DNA of 64,000 bases, from positions 1-64,000 of the forward strand of contig CAWDZK010000004.1 in assembly GCA_963807005.1 (NCBI GenBank), written 5' to 3'. Below, piece by piece: positions 1 to 9,363 of the stretch (within the stretch, counting starts at the first letter, position 1; the number at the start of each line of letters is the position of its first letter). The position numbers were made by a program, and so were the translations under genes. Under the pieces are notes generated by a model. It did not search any database, had not been told where the DNA came from, and saw only the letters and a program-made list of their open reading frames with translations. The stretch comes from CAWDZK01 sp963807005. Lineage in GTDB: Bacteria > Actinomycetota > Actinomycetes > JACCUZ01.

Positions 1-1112
1 CATTCGCGCCAGATCGCGACGAGCAGCGCCATCAGCACCGGGCCGATGAACAGGCCGAGGAAGCCCATCGTCTTGACGCCGCCGACCAGGCCGAAGAAGG
101 TCGGCAGGAACGGCAGCTTGATCGGGCCGCCGACAAGCTTCGGCCGCAGCGTCTTGTCGACGATGAACAGTTCGACCGAGCCCCAGACGAACAGCGCGAC
201 GCCGGCAACCGGCGAGCCGCTGGCGACGAGATAGATCGAGACGAGCGTGAAGGACAGCGGCGCGCCGCCGGGAATGAGCGCCATGATGCCGGTGATGACG
301 CCGAGCGTGACCGGCGACGGCACGCCGGCGATCCAGTAGGCGACGCCCGAGCACGATGCCTTCGCCGATGGCGATGAGCGTCATGCCGGTGACGGTCGAG
401 CTGATGGTCAGCCGGCACGACGCGCGAGATGCGCTCCCAGCGCATCGGCAGGATGCGCTCGCCGAGCTGGTCGAGCTGCGCCGACGAAGCGTCTCGCCGT
501 CGCGATAGACGAAGAACAGCGCGATCAGCATGAACAGCAGCGTCAGCAGCAGATTGAACGCGCCGCCGCCCGACGGCCAGCACGCCGCGGTAGATGTTGC
601 CGATGTTGGCGCCGCTGACGAGCTGCACCAGTTCGCCGAGCGCACCGGGATGGCCGACATGTCGCGTCCACTGCTCGTCCAGCCAGTCGCCGACGATCGG
701 CAGGTGCGTGATCCAGACCGGCGTCGGCGCGCCGAACCGGTTGGTCTCGAGCGCCCAGCCGACCCAGTCCTGACTTCGTCGATCGCGTAGAGCCCGCGAA
801 GCACGATCGGCACGACGAGGAAGGCGAGATCAGCAGGATGGCGATCGTCGCGGCGATCGTCCTGTTGCCGCCGACGCGCACGAGCAGCCGCCGGTAGAGC
901 GGCCAGCTGGCAAAGCCGATGACCAGCGCCGCCAGCACCGGCACGAGGAAGCCGTGGAAGAAATAGACGCCGGCAGGCGATGACAGCAGCAGCAGCCAGC
1001 GCGCGGCCGAAATCGGCGGTATAACGGCCCCGCGCGGAGCCGTCGACGGGCCGAACAGCGGGCGCTCGCGCGTTGTTTCCGCTGCCCTGACTGTCGGTTC
1101 CTTTCCCCCCAA
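1..1112 (-). pseudogene. AI-2E family (PerM-like) transporter, fragmented and cut by the window edge
   Basis: Minus-strand fragments in different frames together resemble an AI-2E/PerM-type polytopic membrane protein. The N-terminal piece (about 830-1112) has the motif GVYFFHGFLVPVLAALVIGF, followed by the SWPLYRRL motif typical of the family's first helices. A second frame near 1-180 carries the C-terminal type of sequence, with an FFGLVGG-like and an IGPVLMAL-like segment. Between them the reading frame changes several times, so no intact protein can be read. Base composition is lower in GC than after position 3617, and the best fit is alphaproteobacterial. I infer a low-quality contig end rather than a real pseudogene. 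The family exports small molecules or acts as an antiporter; the substrate here is unknown. Confidence 0.6.
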
Positions 1113-1189
1113 GCGTCACTCCCGGCCACTGCCCCCCTTCACGCACTTCGTGCATAAAGATCGCGACAGCAAATGCCGCAAGGTGCCGC

Positions 1190-3614
1190 CTACTCGGCGG
1201 CTATCGGAAGTTCGGCGGCCTTGTGCGGCACACGTGAACATTGTGCCAGGGGACACCGCATCCGGCTCATCGGCCACGTTCGGCCGCATCGCCCAGCGCA
1301 AGGCCCATGGCCGTCCAGTTCGCCGGATCGTCCATGATCAGGAAGAAGGACGGCACGACGACCAGCGACAGCACCGTCGAGACGATGATGCCGCCGATCA
1401 CGGCGATGGCCATCGGCGCGCGGAACGAGCCGCCTTCGCCGACGCCCAGCGCCGACGGCAGCATGCCCGCCGACATGGCGATCGAGGTCATGACGATCGG
1501 CCGGGCGCGCTTGCGGCCGGCTTCGACGATGGCCTCCGTGCCGCGTCATGCCGCGGCTGCATCATCTCGATGGCGAAATCGACGAGCAGGATGGCGTTCT
1601 TGGTCACGATGCCCATCAGCATCAGGATGCCGATCAGCACCGGCATCGACAGCGCGTTCTGCGTCAGGATCAGCGCCGACCGCCACGCCGCCGATGGCGA
1701 GCGGCAGCGAGAACAGGATGGTGAAGGGCTGGATGACGTCCTGAACAGCAGGATCAGCACCACCAGCACCAGCATCAGGCCGAGCAGCATGGCGTTGCGA
1801 AGCTCGCGAACAGCTCCGCCTGCACCTCCGCGTCGCCGGTTTCCTGGATGCGCGTGCACGCCGGCGGCATCTCGTTTACCTCGGGCAGTCACCACGACGC
1901 GGCCGAGGCCGTGCTCAGTGCCACGCCGTCGGCCAGGTCCGCGCCGATGGCGACGCGCGCTCGCGGTTGAAGCGCGTTGATCGAGCGACGGCCCCTTCCG
2001 ATAGCTGATGTCGGCCACCGACGAGAGCGGCACGGTCGCGCCGGACGGCGTTGGACCGGCAGGTTGCGGATGGCGGCGAGATCGTCGCGCGCAGCTCCGT
2101 CGAGCTGCACGCGGATCGGGATCTGCCGGTCGCCGACGTGAACTTGGCGAGGTTCTCGTCGATGTCGCCGATGGTCGCCACGCGCAGCGTCTCCGCCACC
2201 GTCGCCGTCGAGATGCCGAGTTCGGCCAGCCGGGTGAGATCGGGTACGATGATCACCTCGGGCCTGTCAAGCGCGGCATTGGAGGAAATCGCGCGGAACA
2301 GTGCCGGTCGCGGCCATCTCGCTCTGGATCTTGCGCGCCTGGGTTGTCGAGCAGGTGCGCCGTCCGTTCCCATGACGCCGAAGGCAAGCTGCCGCTCACC
2401 GCGATCGTTGACGAAATATGCGCGCAGGTCCGGAATGGTCTCCCATCTTATCGAGCAGTATGCCTTCCAGCACATGCTGCGGCCGGTCGCGCTCTGACTT
2501 GTGCTTGAGGTCAGCCACCACCGTGGCGCGCCGGTGTCTCCAGCGTGCCCGTCGGGCTCGCGCCGCCGATCACATAGGCATTCTCCACCTCGGGCACCTC
2601 CAGCATCAGACGGGTAACTTCGTCCGTGGTCTCGCGCGTATCCTCAAGCCTGCTGCCCGGCGGAAGTTCCGGCGAGAACACGATGCGGCTGGCGTCCTCG
2701 CGCGGGATGAAGCCCGACGGCAGGAAGCCCATCGCGTAGATGGAGCCGGCGAAAAATACGACCCGGCGCCGAGCGTCACCCAGCGGAAGCGAAGCGTCGT
2801 GACAAGCAGCCGCTCGTAGCCGCGCATGATCATGCCGGGCTTCGGTTCGATGTGGCCGTGCGGCCGCAGGAAATAGGCCGCCATCATCGGCGTGATCAGC
2901 CGCGCGACCAGCAGCGAGAAGAACACTGCGACCGCCACCGTGAGGCCGAACTGCTTGAAATACTGGCCGGCGACGCCGCCCATGAACGACACCGGCGCGA
3001 ACACGGCCATGATCGTCGCGGAGATGGCGATGACCGCGAGGCCAATCTCGTCGGCGGCTTCCAACGCGGCGCGGTAGGGCGTCTTGCCCATCTTGATGTG
3101 GCGCACGATGTTCTCGATCTCCACGATCGCATCGTCCACCAGAATGCCGACGACAAGCGTGATGCCGAGCAGGCTGACCAGGTTGAGCGAAAAGCCCATC
3201 AGTGGACGGCGCCCAGAAGGTCGGAATGATCGAGAGCGGCAGCGCGGTGGCCGAAACCAACGTCGCGCGCCAGTCCCTCAGGAACAGGAAGACCACGATG
3301 ACGGAGAGCGCCGCGCCCTCCGTGGGTTTCCATGGCCGAATCGTAGTTGCCGGCGGTATAGCTGACCGAATTGTCCACCTTGTCGATGGTGACATCAGGA
3401 TAGGCTTTTTGCAGGTCGACGACAGCCGCGGCCACCCGCTCGTTCACCTCCATGTCGCTTTCGCCTTTACCGCGAAACACGGCAAAGGAAACGACGGTGT
3501 TGTTGTTGACCCGCGCGAAGGTCTTCGGTTCCGCCCATGCGTCGGTCACCGTTGCGATATCCGACAGCCTGACCTTGCGGCCCTGCGTCGCGGAATCTTC
3601 AGTGCGCTGAGGTC
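1190..3614 (-). pseudogene. RND-family (HAE1/AcrB-like) efflux transporter, truncated and multiply frameshifted
   Basis: At least six minus-strand reading-frame pieces (roughly 3199-3549, 2606-3199, 2511-2600, 1915-2475, 1488-2033, 1190-1491) line up in order along an RND inner-membrane pump. Visible landmarks are an RLSDIATV-like segment before 3549, the helix-4 motif GITLVVGILVDDAIVEIENI near 3150 with its paired aspartates, a PVSFMGGVAGQYFKQFGLTV segment, and a C-terminal VVPSFFLIMDD near 1320. The N-terminal third is missing because the sequence switches to actinobacterial mug at 3612-3617. Such pumps export drugs or solvents by proton antiport with a periplasmic adaptor and an outer-membrane channel, a Gram-negative arrangement that does not suit the rest of this window. 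Confidence 0.7.
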
Positions 3615-3617
3615 TGG
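3612..3617. other. Chimeric junction between alphaproteobacterial-like and actinobacterial sequence
   Basis: On the left the minus strand reads in RND-pump frame up to a DLSALKI-like segment ending here. On the right the plus strand reads mug from a WPALHRSGFTPRLL segment starting at 3615. Both homologies run up to the same few bases (gtctgg), with no insertion sequence, direct repeat or integrase gene. The left side is full of frameshifts and the right side is clean. This points to a misjoin in the assembly or a chimeric read. Confidence 0.75.
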
Positions 3618-4016
3618 CCGGCCCTTCACCGGTCCGGGTTCACCCCGCGCCTGCTCGCGCCGGCCGACCAGGCCGAGCTGCTGGACCTCGGCCTCGGCAT
3701 CACGAACGTCGTCGCGCGCGCCACGGCGACGGCTGCCGAGCTCGGCCGGGACGAGCTGCGCGACGGCGGCCGGGACCTGGTCGCGTTCGTGCGGCGGTGG
3801 CGGCCGGCGTACCTCGCGGTGCTGGGCGTGACCGCCTACCGGGCGGCGTTCGACCAGCCGCGGGCGCAGGTCGGGGCGCAGCCGCCGCTGGAGCGGACCC
3901 GGGTCTGGGTGCTTCCGAACCCCAGCGGGCTGAATGCGCACTGGACGCCGAGCGCCCTGGCGGCCGAGCTGGCCGCCTTCCGCGCCGTGGTCGAGCAGAC
4001 CGCGCCGGCTCCGTGA
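3615..4016 (+). CDS. mug: G:T/U mismatch-specific DNA glycosylase (Mug), 5'-truncated
   Basis: About 133 residues remain of a Mug/TDG-type uracil-DNA glycosylase. The family removes uracil or thymine mispaired with guanine to start base-excision repair. The diagnostic second motif NPSGLNAH is present near the C-terminus, as is the family's GLGITNVVARATA segment. The N-terminal ~60 residues, including the catalytic GxNPG loop, are absent because the sequence changes origin at the 5' end, so no start codon can be given. The stop codon abuts the stop of the convergent phospholipase-D-like gene. In the true genome this gene is presumably complete. Confidence 0.8.
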   Translation, partial: WPALHRSGFTPRLLAPADQAELLDLGLGITNVVARATATAAELGRDELRDGGRDLVAFVRRWRPAYLAVLGVTAYRAAFDQPRAQVGAQPPLERTRVWVLPNPSGLNAHWTPSALAAELAAFRAVVEQTAPAP

Positions 4017-5135
4017 TCAGCCCGCCCGGGCCGCCTGCCACAACGGCTCGACGTGGGTGGTGAGCACGTCGTCGTAGAGGTCGTCGTCGAAGGTCTTCAC
4101 GAGGATCTCGTCGTTGAGGTAGTTCGCGTCGTGGTTGAGGTTGTGCGACCCGCTGAGCACCGCCTTGCGCAACCGCCGCGAGACCCCGTGGCGGCTGTGC
4201 AGCAAGGCGAGCTTGTCGTGGGTGTTGCCCCGGCGCAGCTCGATGCCGGCCTGGACCAACCGGCGGGCGACCTCGGCGCCGAGGAGGTCGGGGTCGTCCC
4301 CGGCCAGCAGGCGCACCCGGCCGCCGCCGCGGGCGATCCGCACCAGCTCGTCGGCCACCGCCAGCCGCTCGTCGGTGAACCGGGCGTGCACGAGTGCGAC
4401 CTCGGTCTCCGGTGTGACGACCACCGACGCGAGCCGGCCGACCCAGAGGTCGCTGGTCTGCTGCGGAGAGCAGAACACCTTGGTGCGCAGCGCCGGCGAC
4501 GAGAGGACGATCCCGCGGCCGGTGCCGGCGTCGTAGAAGTCGTTGCCGGCGACGTGCAGGCCGGCCCACATGAGGTCCCACACCTTGTGGTGGAGGCCGT
4601 CGTGCAGCGGCTGGTCACCGTAGACCGCGATGGCGGTGTTCGACTTCTGCATCCCGGAGTGGTGGCTCATGTTCGCCGAGGACCACCACGTCACGTGCTC
4701 CCGCAGCGCTCCCGACGGGTCGCGCGTGACAGAGAAGAGGACCAGCTTGGTGTGCAGGTCGGAGTTGCGGCCGGTGGCGACGGCGCCGAAGTCCGGTCGT
4801 CGGCCGCGGACGGCGGCCAGCGGTCCGCCCGACCAGCGGTGCCCCTCGCCCAGGCCGTGCGGCGGCTCGCGGGCCAGCGTGGCCGCCACCTCCGCGACCA
4901 GGTCCCGCCCGTCGTGCACCACCCGCACGTCGACGCCGCGGGCGGCCGCCGCCACCAGGGCGTCCCGGAACTCCGGGACGGTGAGCCGGAACAGCGTCGC
5001 GCGGATCCGTGCGCCGGGCGGGGTGTCCTCGACCATCGTGACCAGCCGGTCGACCACGGTGCGGTCCTCCCCGCCGGCCGCGGGGCGGGTGTACGTCGTC
5101 TCGAGCGAGCACCCGTCGCGGCTCCAGAACGCCAC
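4017..5135 (-). CDS. Phospholipase D-like domain protein
   Basis: A 372-residue protein with two HxK half-sites of the PLD superfamily. HTK lies in LHTKLVLFS (about residue 128) followed by a WWSSANMS segment. HDK lies in THDKLALLHSR (about residue 310) followed by SGSHNLNHD. The pairing of HxK with a downstream asparagine-containing strand is the usual PLD layout, in which two halves form one active site that hydrolyses phosphodiesters. There is no clear signal peptide. It starts with ATG at 5135 and ends next to the mug stop. The next gene upstream on the same strand ends 4 nt away, so it probably shares a transcript with the two WYL regulators. Substrate unknown; nuclease, lipase or transferase are all possible. 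Confidence 0.75.
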   Translation of the reverse strand: MAFWSRDGCSLETTYTRPAAGGEDRTVVDRLVTMVEDTPPGARIRATLFRLTVPEFRDALVAAAARGVDVRVVHDGRDLVAEVAATLAREPPHGLGEGHRWSGGPLAAVRGRRPDFGAVATGRNSDLHTKLVLFSVTRDPSGALREHVTWWSSANMSHHSGMQKSNTAIAVYGDQPLHDGLHHKVWDLMWAGLHVAGNDFYDAGTGRGIVLSSPALRTKVFCSPQQTSDLWVGRLASVVVTPETEVALVHARFTDERLAVADELVRIARGGGRVRLLAGDDPDLLGAEVARRLVQAGIELRRGNTHDKLALLHSRHGVSRRLRKAVLSGSHNLNHDANYLNDEILVKTFDDDLYDDVLTTHVEPLWQAARAG

Positions 5136-5139
5136 GGGC

Positions 5140-6234
5140 TCAGCCCGCGTGGTGGTCGAGCAGCAGCCGGGCCGTGCGGGCGCCCGCGTCGGCCAGGTCG
5201 TCGGGGTCGAGCACGAACGCCGCGGGGCCGCAGTTCAGCAGCATCAGGCCCAGCCGGTCGGCCACCGGCGGCAGCAGCTCAGCGGTCAGCGCCACGTCGC
5301 CCTCGTCGTCGGAGTCGACCCGGGTCGACTCGGCGTACCGCTCCACCGCCCACCGCGACGACTGGGGCACCACCAGCCGGACCGTGTGGGCGGCCCGGTT
5401 CTCCGTCAGCCGGCTGTCCAGGTCCGCGGGCGGTTCGAACGTCTCCTCGAGGGCGTGCAGGTCGACGATCCCCGACACGAGGTAGGTGCGGACGGCCGCA
5501 GTGTCGTCGGCCGGGCCCGCGTCGACCTCCCAGCCGCGACGGGTCCGGACCAGCCGGTACGGCTCGATGACCCGCTCCCGGGTGCCGGGGTGCCACTGCC
5601 GGCTGTACGTGATGCGGACCCGGCGGTGCTCCTCCGCGGCGCGGTGCAGCGTCTGCGCGGACTCGGCCGCCCGCTGTCCCCCCACGGCGGCATCGACGGT
5701 CGCGTCGTCCGGGGCCGCGACCGGTGCGAGCGCCGCCTCGAACGCGTCGACGGCGCCGCGCAGCACGGCGTTGTCCGGCTCCAGCGCCAGCAGGTCGACC
5801 GCGGCGGCGTGCAGGGCAGCCAGCTGCCCGGCGGTGAGGTGGTCGACGCCGAGCTCGTGCTCGGGGTCGGAGCCGATGACGCGCACCCACTGCGCGTCGA
5901 CCGGCAGTGCGTCGGCTTCCGCGAGGTCGGCGTCGTCAGGGCCGTCCTCGTCGCGGTTGCCGTCGTCGAGCTCGCGGGTGCCGGCCGGCGCGTCCGGTCG
6001 CGCGCGAGGGCCGTGGGCCGGGGCGAAGAACTCCACCACCGGCAGCGCGAAGCTGCCCAGCGCGACCAGGTCGGCGAGGTAGTAGGCCATGAAGACCTCG
6101 CGAAGGTCGTCGGCAGGCAGTCCGAGCTCGGCGGCCAGATCGGTCAGCGGCAGGCCCTGCGGGTGCAGCTCGAGGATGCCCAGCGCACGTGGCAGCGCCG
6201 CCAGCCGGGCGGCGTACCCGGCGACCGGCGTCAC
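5140..6234 (-). CDS. WYL-domain transcriptional regulator, second of a pair (PafC-like)
   Basis: A 364-residue protein: an N-terminal winged-helix-like segment (residues ~1-60), an acidic linker rich in Asp and Glu (about 80-105), and a WYL domain around residues 190-270 with the core RVRITYSR and RVIEPYRLV. WYL proteins bind DNA and sense ligands or nucleic acid; paired genes of this kind in actinobacteria include PafB/PafC, the DNA-damage activators. The GTG start overlaps the stop of the upstream WYL gene by 4 nt (GTGA), so the two are translationally coupled and probably form a heterodimer. Whether this is the PafBC pair proper cannot be decided: no pup, prcBA or pafA lies in the window. 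Confidence 0.75.
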   Translation of the reverse strand: MTPVAGYAARLAALPRALGILELHPQGLPLTDLAAELGLPADDLREVFMAYYLADLVALGSFALPVVEFFAPAHGPRARPDAPAGTRELDDGNRDEDGPDDADLAEADALPVDAQWVRVIGSDPEHELGVDHLTAGQLAALHAAAVDLLALEPDNAVLRGAVDAFEAALAPVAAPDDATVDAAVGGQRAAESAQTLHRAAEEHRRVRITYSRQWHPGTRERVIEPYRLVRTRRGWEVDAGPADDTAAVRTYLVSGIVDLHALEETFEPPADLDSRLTENRAAHTVRLVVPQSSRWAVERYAESTRVDSDDEGDVALTAELLPPVADRLGLMLLNCGPAAFVLDPDDLADAGARTARLLLDHHAG

Positions 6235-7142
6235 GGCGCGGCCGCCAGGTAGCCGCGCAGCTCGGCCAGCAGCTCGGCCCGTACGTCGTCGGGTCCGAGC
6301 ACCCGGACCCGGGTGCCCAGCTCGTACAGCCGGTGGCGGAGCACCTGGCGGTTCGTGACGACGTAGGTGAGCCGTACCGTGCCGTCGACCTCGACCTCGG
6401 CGGCGGCGACCGGCGTACCCAGCAGGTTCTCGGCGATGACCCGGTGCTCGGCCGGCACCTCGAGCAGCACCTCGGTAGGCGGGTCGACCTCCCAGCTCAG
6501 CGGGTCCAGCGACCGGCGCACCGGCTGGCCCGCCTCGACGGGAGCGGAGCCGGGGGCGTCCAGCTCGACGTCGGTCATCCGGGTGACGACGAACTCCTTG
6601 GTCACCTCGCTGCCCTCCTCCCGGCCGGTGAGGTACCAGCCGGAGGGGCCGCTGTGGACCCGGACGGGATGCACGGTGCGCGCGCCGCCCTTGTAGGTGA
6701 AACGCACCCGGCAGCGGCGGGTCACCGCGCGCTGGACGAGGTCCAGGTCGGCCGAGGACGCGGCGGTCCGGGCCGGGCCGGCACCGGCGTCGCCCAGGTG
6801 CGCCTCCATGCCCTCCAGCCCGGCCGCGAGCGCCGCCCGCAGCAGCTCACCACGCTGCTCCGGCGTGAGGTGCACCGCGAGCCGGTTGTCCCTGGCCCGC
6901 ATGACGTACACGCCCTCCATGCCGGGCTCGGCGGTGTTGCGGACGTCGTAGCCGAGGGCGTTCAGCTGCTCGAGGTCGCGGGTGAGCATCCGGCGCCGGG
7001 CCTCGTCCGCGACCGACTCGTCCGGCGCGACCGCACGCAGCAGGACGTCGGCCGGCACGCCGTCGCCGTGTCCGGTCAGCACGCCGATCAGGCGGACGAG
7101 CCGCTCCATCGGAGCCTGCTGGTCCCGCCCCGCCCGGGCCAT
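6231..7142 (-). CDS. WYL-domain transcriptional regulator, first of a pair (PafB-like)
   Basis: A 303-residue protein with an N-terminal helix-turn-helix of the type that opens PafB-like proteins (MERLVRLIGVLTG followed by RRRMLTRDLEQLNALGYDV) and a WYL domain from about residue 140 with RVRFTYKGGARTVHPVRVH. A C-terminal WCX-like extension ends the protein. It overlaps the next WYL gene by 4 nt, and the PLD-like gene follows. The ATG at 7142 places the start just beyond the divergent glutathione peroxidase leader. DNA-damage control is a reasonable inference from the family and from the adjacent mug repair gene, but it is not shown by the sequence. Confidence 0.75.
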   Translation of the reverse strand: MARAGRDQQAPMERLVRLIGVLTGHGDGVPADVLLRAVAPDESVADEARRRMLTRDLEQLNALGYDVRNTAEPGMEGVYVMRARDNRLAVHLTPEQRGELLRAALAAGLEGMEAHLGDAGAGPARTAASSADLDLVQRAVTRRCRVRFTYKGGARTVHPVRVHSGPSGWYLTGREEGSEVTKEFVVTRMTDVELDAPGSAPVEAGQPVRRSLDPLSWEVDPPTEVLLEVPAEHRVIAENLLGTPVAAAEVEVDGTVRLTYVVTNRQVLRHRLYELGTRVRVLGPDDVRAELLAELRGYLAAAP

Positions 7143-7256
7143 CTAGCCGGGTTCCCTGTCGCCGGTACGCATCGCGGCGACCCTATCCGCGCCCGGCCGC
7201 GAGGCGATCGTGCCGTGCCGGGAATGTCCGACCTGTTCGACGGCTTGCTACTGCTC

Positions 7257-7745
7257 GTGACCCTTGACTCCATCGCGCTCACCCGGCTGGACGGCTCCGG
7301 CGAAACCCTGGACGACTACGCGGGCCAGGCGGTCCTGGTCGTCAACGTCGCCTCCCGGTGCGGCTTCACCGACCAGTACGCCGGGCTGGAGAAGCTGCAC
7401 GCCGGATACGGCGACCGCGGCCTCACGGTCCTGGGCTTCCCGTGCAACCAGTTCGGCGCCCAGGAGCCGGGCACCGCGGAGGAGATCTCCGAGTTCTGCT
7501 CGCTGACCTTCGGGGTGACCTTCCCGATGTTCGCCAAGACCGACGTCAACGGCCCGGACCGGCACCCGCTGTTCGCCCGGCTGACCGAGGCGGCCGACGC
7601 CAGCGGCGAGGCCGGCGACGTCCGCTGGAACTTCGAGAAGTTCCTCGTCGCCCCCGACGGCCGGGTCGTCGGACGGTTCCGCACCACGGTCGGGCCGGAC
7701 GACCCCGCGCTGGTGGACGCCGTCGAGGCCGTCCTCCCGCGCTGA
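7257..7745 (+). CDS. Glutathione peroxidase family thiol peroxidase
   Basis: A 162-residue peroxidase with the family's catalytic set: Cys35 in ASRCGFT, Gln in GFPCNQFGAQEPG and Trp in VRWNFEKF. The active residue is an ordinary TGC cysteine, not selenocysteine, so it probably works with thioredoxin or mycothiol rather than glutathione, as actinobacteria lack glutathione. It reduces hydroperoxides in the cytoplasm. I chose GTG at 7257 because the protein then begins like the family (short strand, then LDG). An in-frame ATG at 7224 would add 11 residues and has a weak GGGA upstream, so the start is uncertain. It is divergent from the WYL pair. Confidence 0.85.
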   Translation: MTLDSIALTRLDGSGETLDDYAGQAVLVVNVASRCGFTDQYAGLEKLHAGYGDRGLTVLGFPCNQFGAQEPGTAEEISEFCSLTFGVTFPMFAKTDVNGPDRHPLFARLTEAADASGEAGDVRWNFEKFLVAPDGRVVGRFRTTVGPDDPALVDAVEAVLPR

Positions 7746-7816
7746 CCCCGCCCCCCGCCACCCCGTCCGGCCTCCCTCCACCCGCCCCGCCCCCCCGGCC
7801 CTGCCCTCCTCCGGAT

Positions 7817-7929
7817 GCTCGTTTGCGACCTGGGGCACGCGACACGCCGTACCTCGACCGGCGTGTCGGGGCTGCAGGTCGCAAACGAGCGGTCCTGTCG
7901 GGGGTGCAGGTGGCGAACGAGCGGTCCTG
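7817..7929. repeat. Nested inverted repeat plus degenerate direct repeat downstream of the peroxidase
   Basis: Outer arms of 16 nt (7817-7832 and 7875-7890, gctcgtttgcgacctg and its complement) enclose an inner pair, gacacgccg (7841-7849) and cggcgtgtc (7859-7867). The right outer arm with its 3' flank is repeated imperfectly at 7906-7929, sharing the aacgagcggtcctg core. The inner pair also occurs in the hairpin at 38031-38059. It lies between two plus-strand genes and may act as a terminator or a dispersed palindromic repeat. Confidence 0.7.
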
Positions 7930-8010
7930 CGGGGACAGTCCGGGGAGGGTCGGGCCGAGGGGGAGCGGCATCGGCGCGGGACGGGCGCTGCGGCCGCATA
8001 GGCTCGCCGC

Positions 8011-9333
8011 ATGACGATGCCGACGGTCTCCGGTGGCCGCCCGATCGCCTCGTTCCGGCTGTTCGGCTTCCCGGTGACCATCGACATCTCCTTCGTGGTG
8101 GTCGTCGCGATCCTCGGGTGGGCGCCGGGGGCCACCAGCGCGTCGGCGTTCGTCGTGTGGGTGGTGATGGTGCCGCTGGCGGTGCTGGTGCACGAGCTGG
8201 GGCACGCGTTCGTGGCTCGTACCACCGGAGCCCAGCCGACCATCACGCTGGCCGGCCTGGGCGGCCTCACGTCGTACCTGCCCCCGCGGCCGCTGTCCCG
8301 GGCCCGGTCGGTCGCGATCTCGGTGGCCGGCCCGGCGGTCGGCATCGTCATCGGTGGCGCGCTGCTCGCGTACGGCCGCGGTGTCGGGGTCGGCAACGAC
8401 CTCGGTCGGCAGGTGCTCAACACAGCGATCTTCACCACACTCGGCTGGAGCGTCCTCAACCTGCTGCCGATCCTGCCCCTCGACGGCGGCCAGACGCTGC
8501 GCGAGCTGCTGCCCGGCACGCCCGCCAAACGAGCCGTCCGGGCGGCCATGGTGTCGGTGGTGGTCGCGGTCCTGGCCGCCGTGGTCGCGTACCGCGCGGG
8601 TTTCGTCTTCGGTGCCCTGCTGGCCGTGTTCTTCGTCTTCAGCAACGTCATGACGGTCCGCTCCGCACGTGACCTCGAGAAGGTCGACGTCAACCAGCGG
8701 CTGGTGCAGCTGCTCTGGTCCGGGCAGACCGACGACGCCCGTGCCCTGCTCGCCGACCAGGTCCCGGACGCCGCGGTGCACCCGCTCGTGCGGGCCACCG
8801 TCCGGGCCGCCACCGACGACCCGTCCGGCGGCCGGTCCGAGCTGCAGGCCGCGGCCCGGCTCGCCCCCGCCGACCCCACCGCAGGCAGCCTGCTGCTGCT
8901 CGCCCACCGGACCCGGGAGGACTGGGCGGCGCTGCGCGACGAGGTCGCCCGCGGGACCACCGTCGACCCGGGAGCCGTGCTCGCCGCGCAGACCGTGGCC
9001 TTCCGGTCCGGCGCGAAGCAGGCCAGTGCCGAGATCGGGCAGGCCTGGCTGGATCGGCTGGACCGGCTGCCGCCGGGATCGGCGCCAGGGGACGGCGTCT
9101 CGGGGCTGATCGCCTACAACACCGCCTGCGGCTGGGTCGCCGGTCGCGACCTCGACCGTGGCCTGGCGGCGTTCCGGCGGGCTGCCGACCTGGGCTTCGC
9201 GGACCTCACCACGGTCGACAGCGACGACGACATCGCGCCGCTGCGTCCGGTCCCCGGGTACGACGAGGCGCGCGGGCAGATCCGGCAGCAGGCCCTCGCC
9301 TCGGTCGAGCCGGGGGAGCCACAGCGGCCGTGA
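8011..9333 (+). CDS. Site-2-protease-like M50 metalloprotease with C-terminal TPR-like region
   Basis: A 440-residue membrane protein. The zinc motif HELGH is at residues 61-65 in the second membrane segment, and the second metal-site motif PLDGGQ lies near residue 165, as in the M50 family. Membrane helices cover roughly residues 20-215. The remaining ~220 residues are soluble, helical and alanine-rich and look like degenerate TPR repeats, so substrates may be recruited on the cytoplasmic side. M50 enzymes cut transmembrane helices, often to release sigma or anti-sigma factors; no such partner gene is adjacent. The ATG at 8011 gives the expected N-terminus; a later in-frame ATG (MPTVSG) is 2 codons on. 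Confidence 0.85.
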   Translation: MTMPTVSGGRPIASFRLFGFPVTIDISFVVVVAILGWAPGATSASAFVVWVVMVPLAVLVHELGHAFVARTTGAQPTITLAGLGGLTSYLPPRPLSRARSVAISVAGPAVGIVIGGALLAYGRGVGVGNDLGRQVLNTAIFTTLGWSVLNLLPILPLDGGQTLRELLPGTPAKRAVRAAMVSVVVAVLAAVVAYRAGFVFGALLAVFFVFSNVMTVRSARDLEKVDVNQRLVQLLWSGQTDDARALLADQVPDAAVHPLVRATVRAATDDPSGGRSELQAAARLAPADPTAGSLLLLAHRTREDWAALRDEVARGTTVDPGAVLAAQTVAFRSGAKQASAEIGQAWLDRLDRLPPGSAPGDGVSGLIAYNTACGWVAGRDLDRGLAAFRRAADLGFADLTTVDSDDDIAPLRPVPGYDEARGQIRQQALASVEPGEPQRP

Positions 9334-9363
9334 GCGCAGCGGGCGCGAGCCCGGCGACTGTCG

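Noticed and set aside
1..3617. Horizontal transfer of an efflux locus into an actinobacterium
   Set aside because: Dense frameshifts only on this side, a mid-codon junction and no mobile element fit an assembly chimera better.
5140..7142. Firm assignment as PafB and PafC
   Set aside because: Domain layout fits, but no pup, prcBA or pafA is adjacent and actinobacteria have several WYL pairs.
7257..7745. Selenoprotein glutathione peroxidase
   Set aside because: The active-site codon is TGC, and no in-frame TGA or SECIS-like element is needed.
7817..7929. CRISPR array
   Set aside because: Only two imperfect copies, with nested inversion and no regular spacers.
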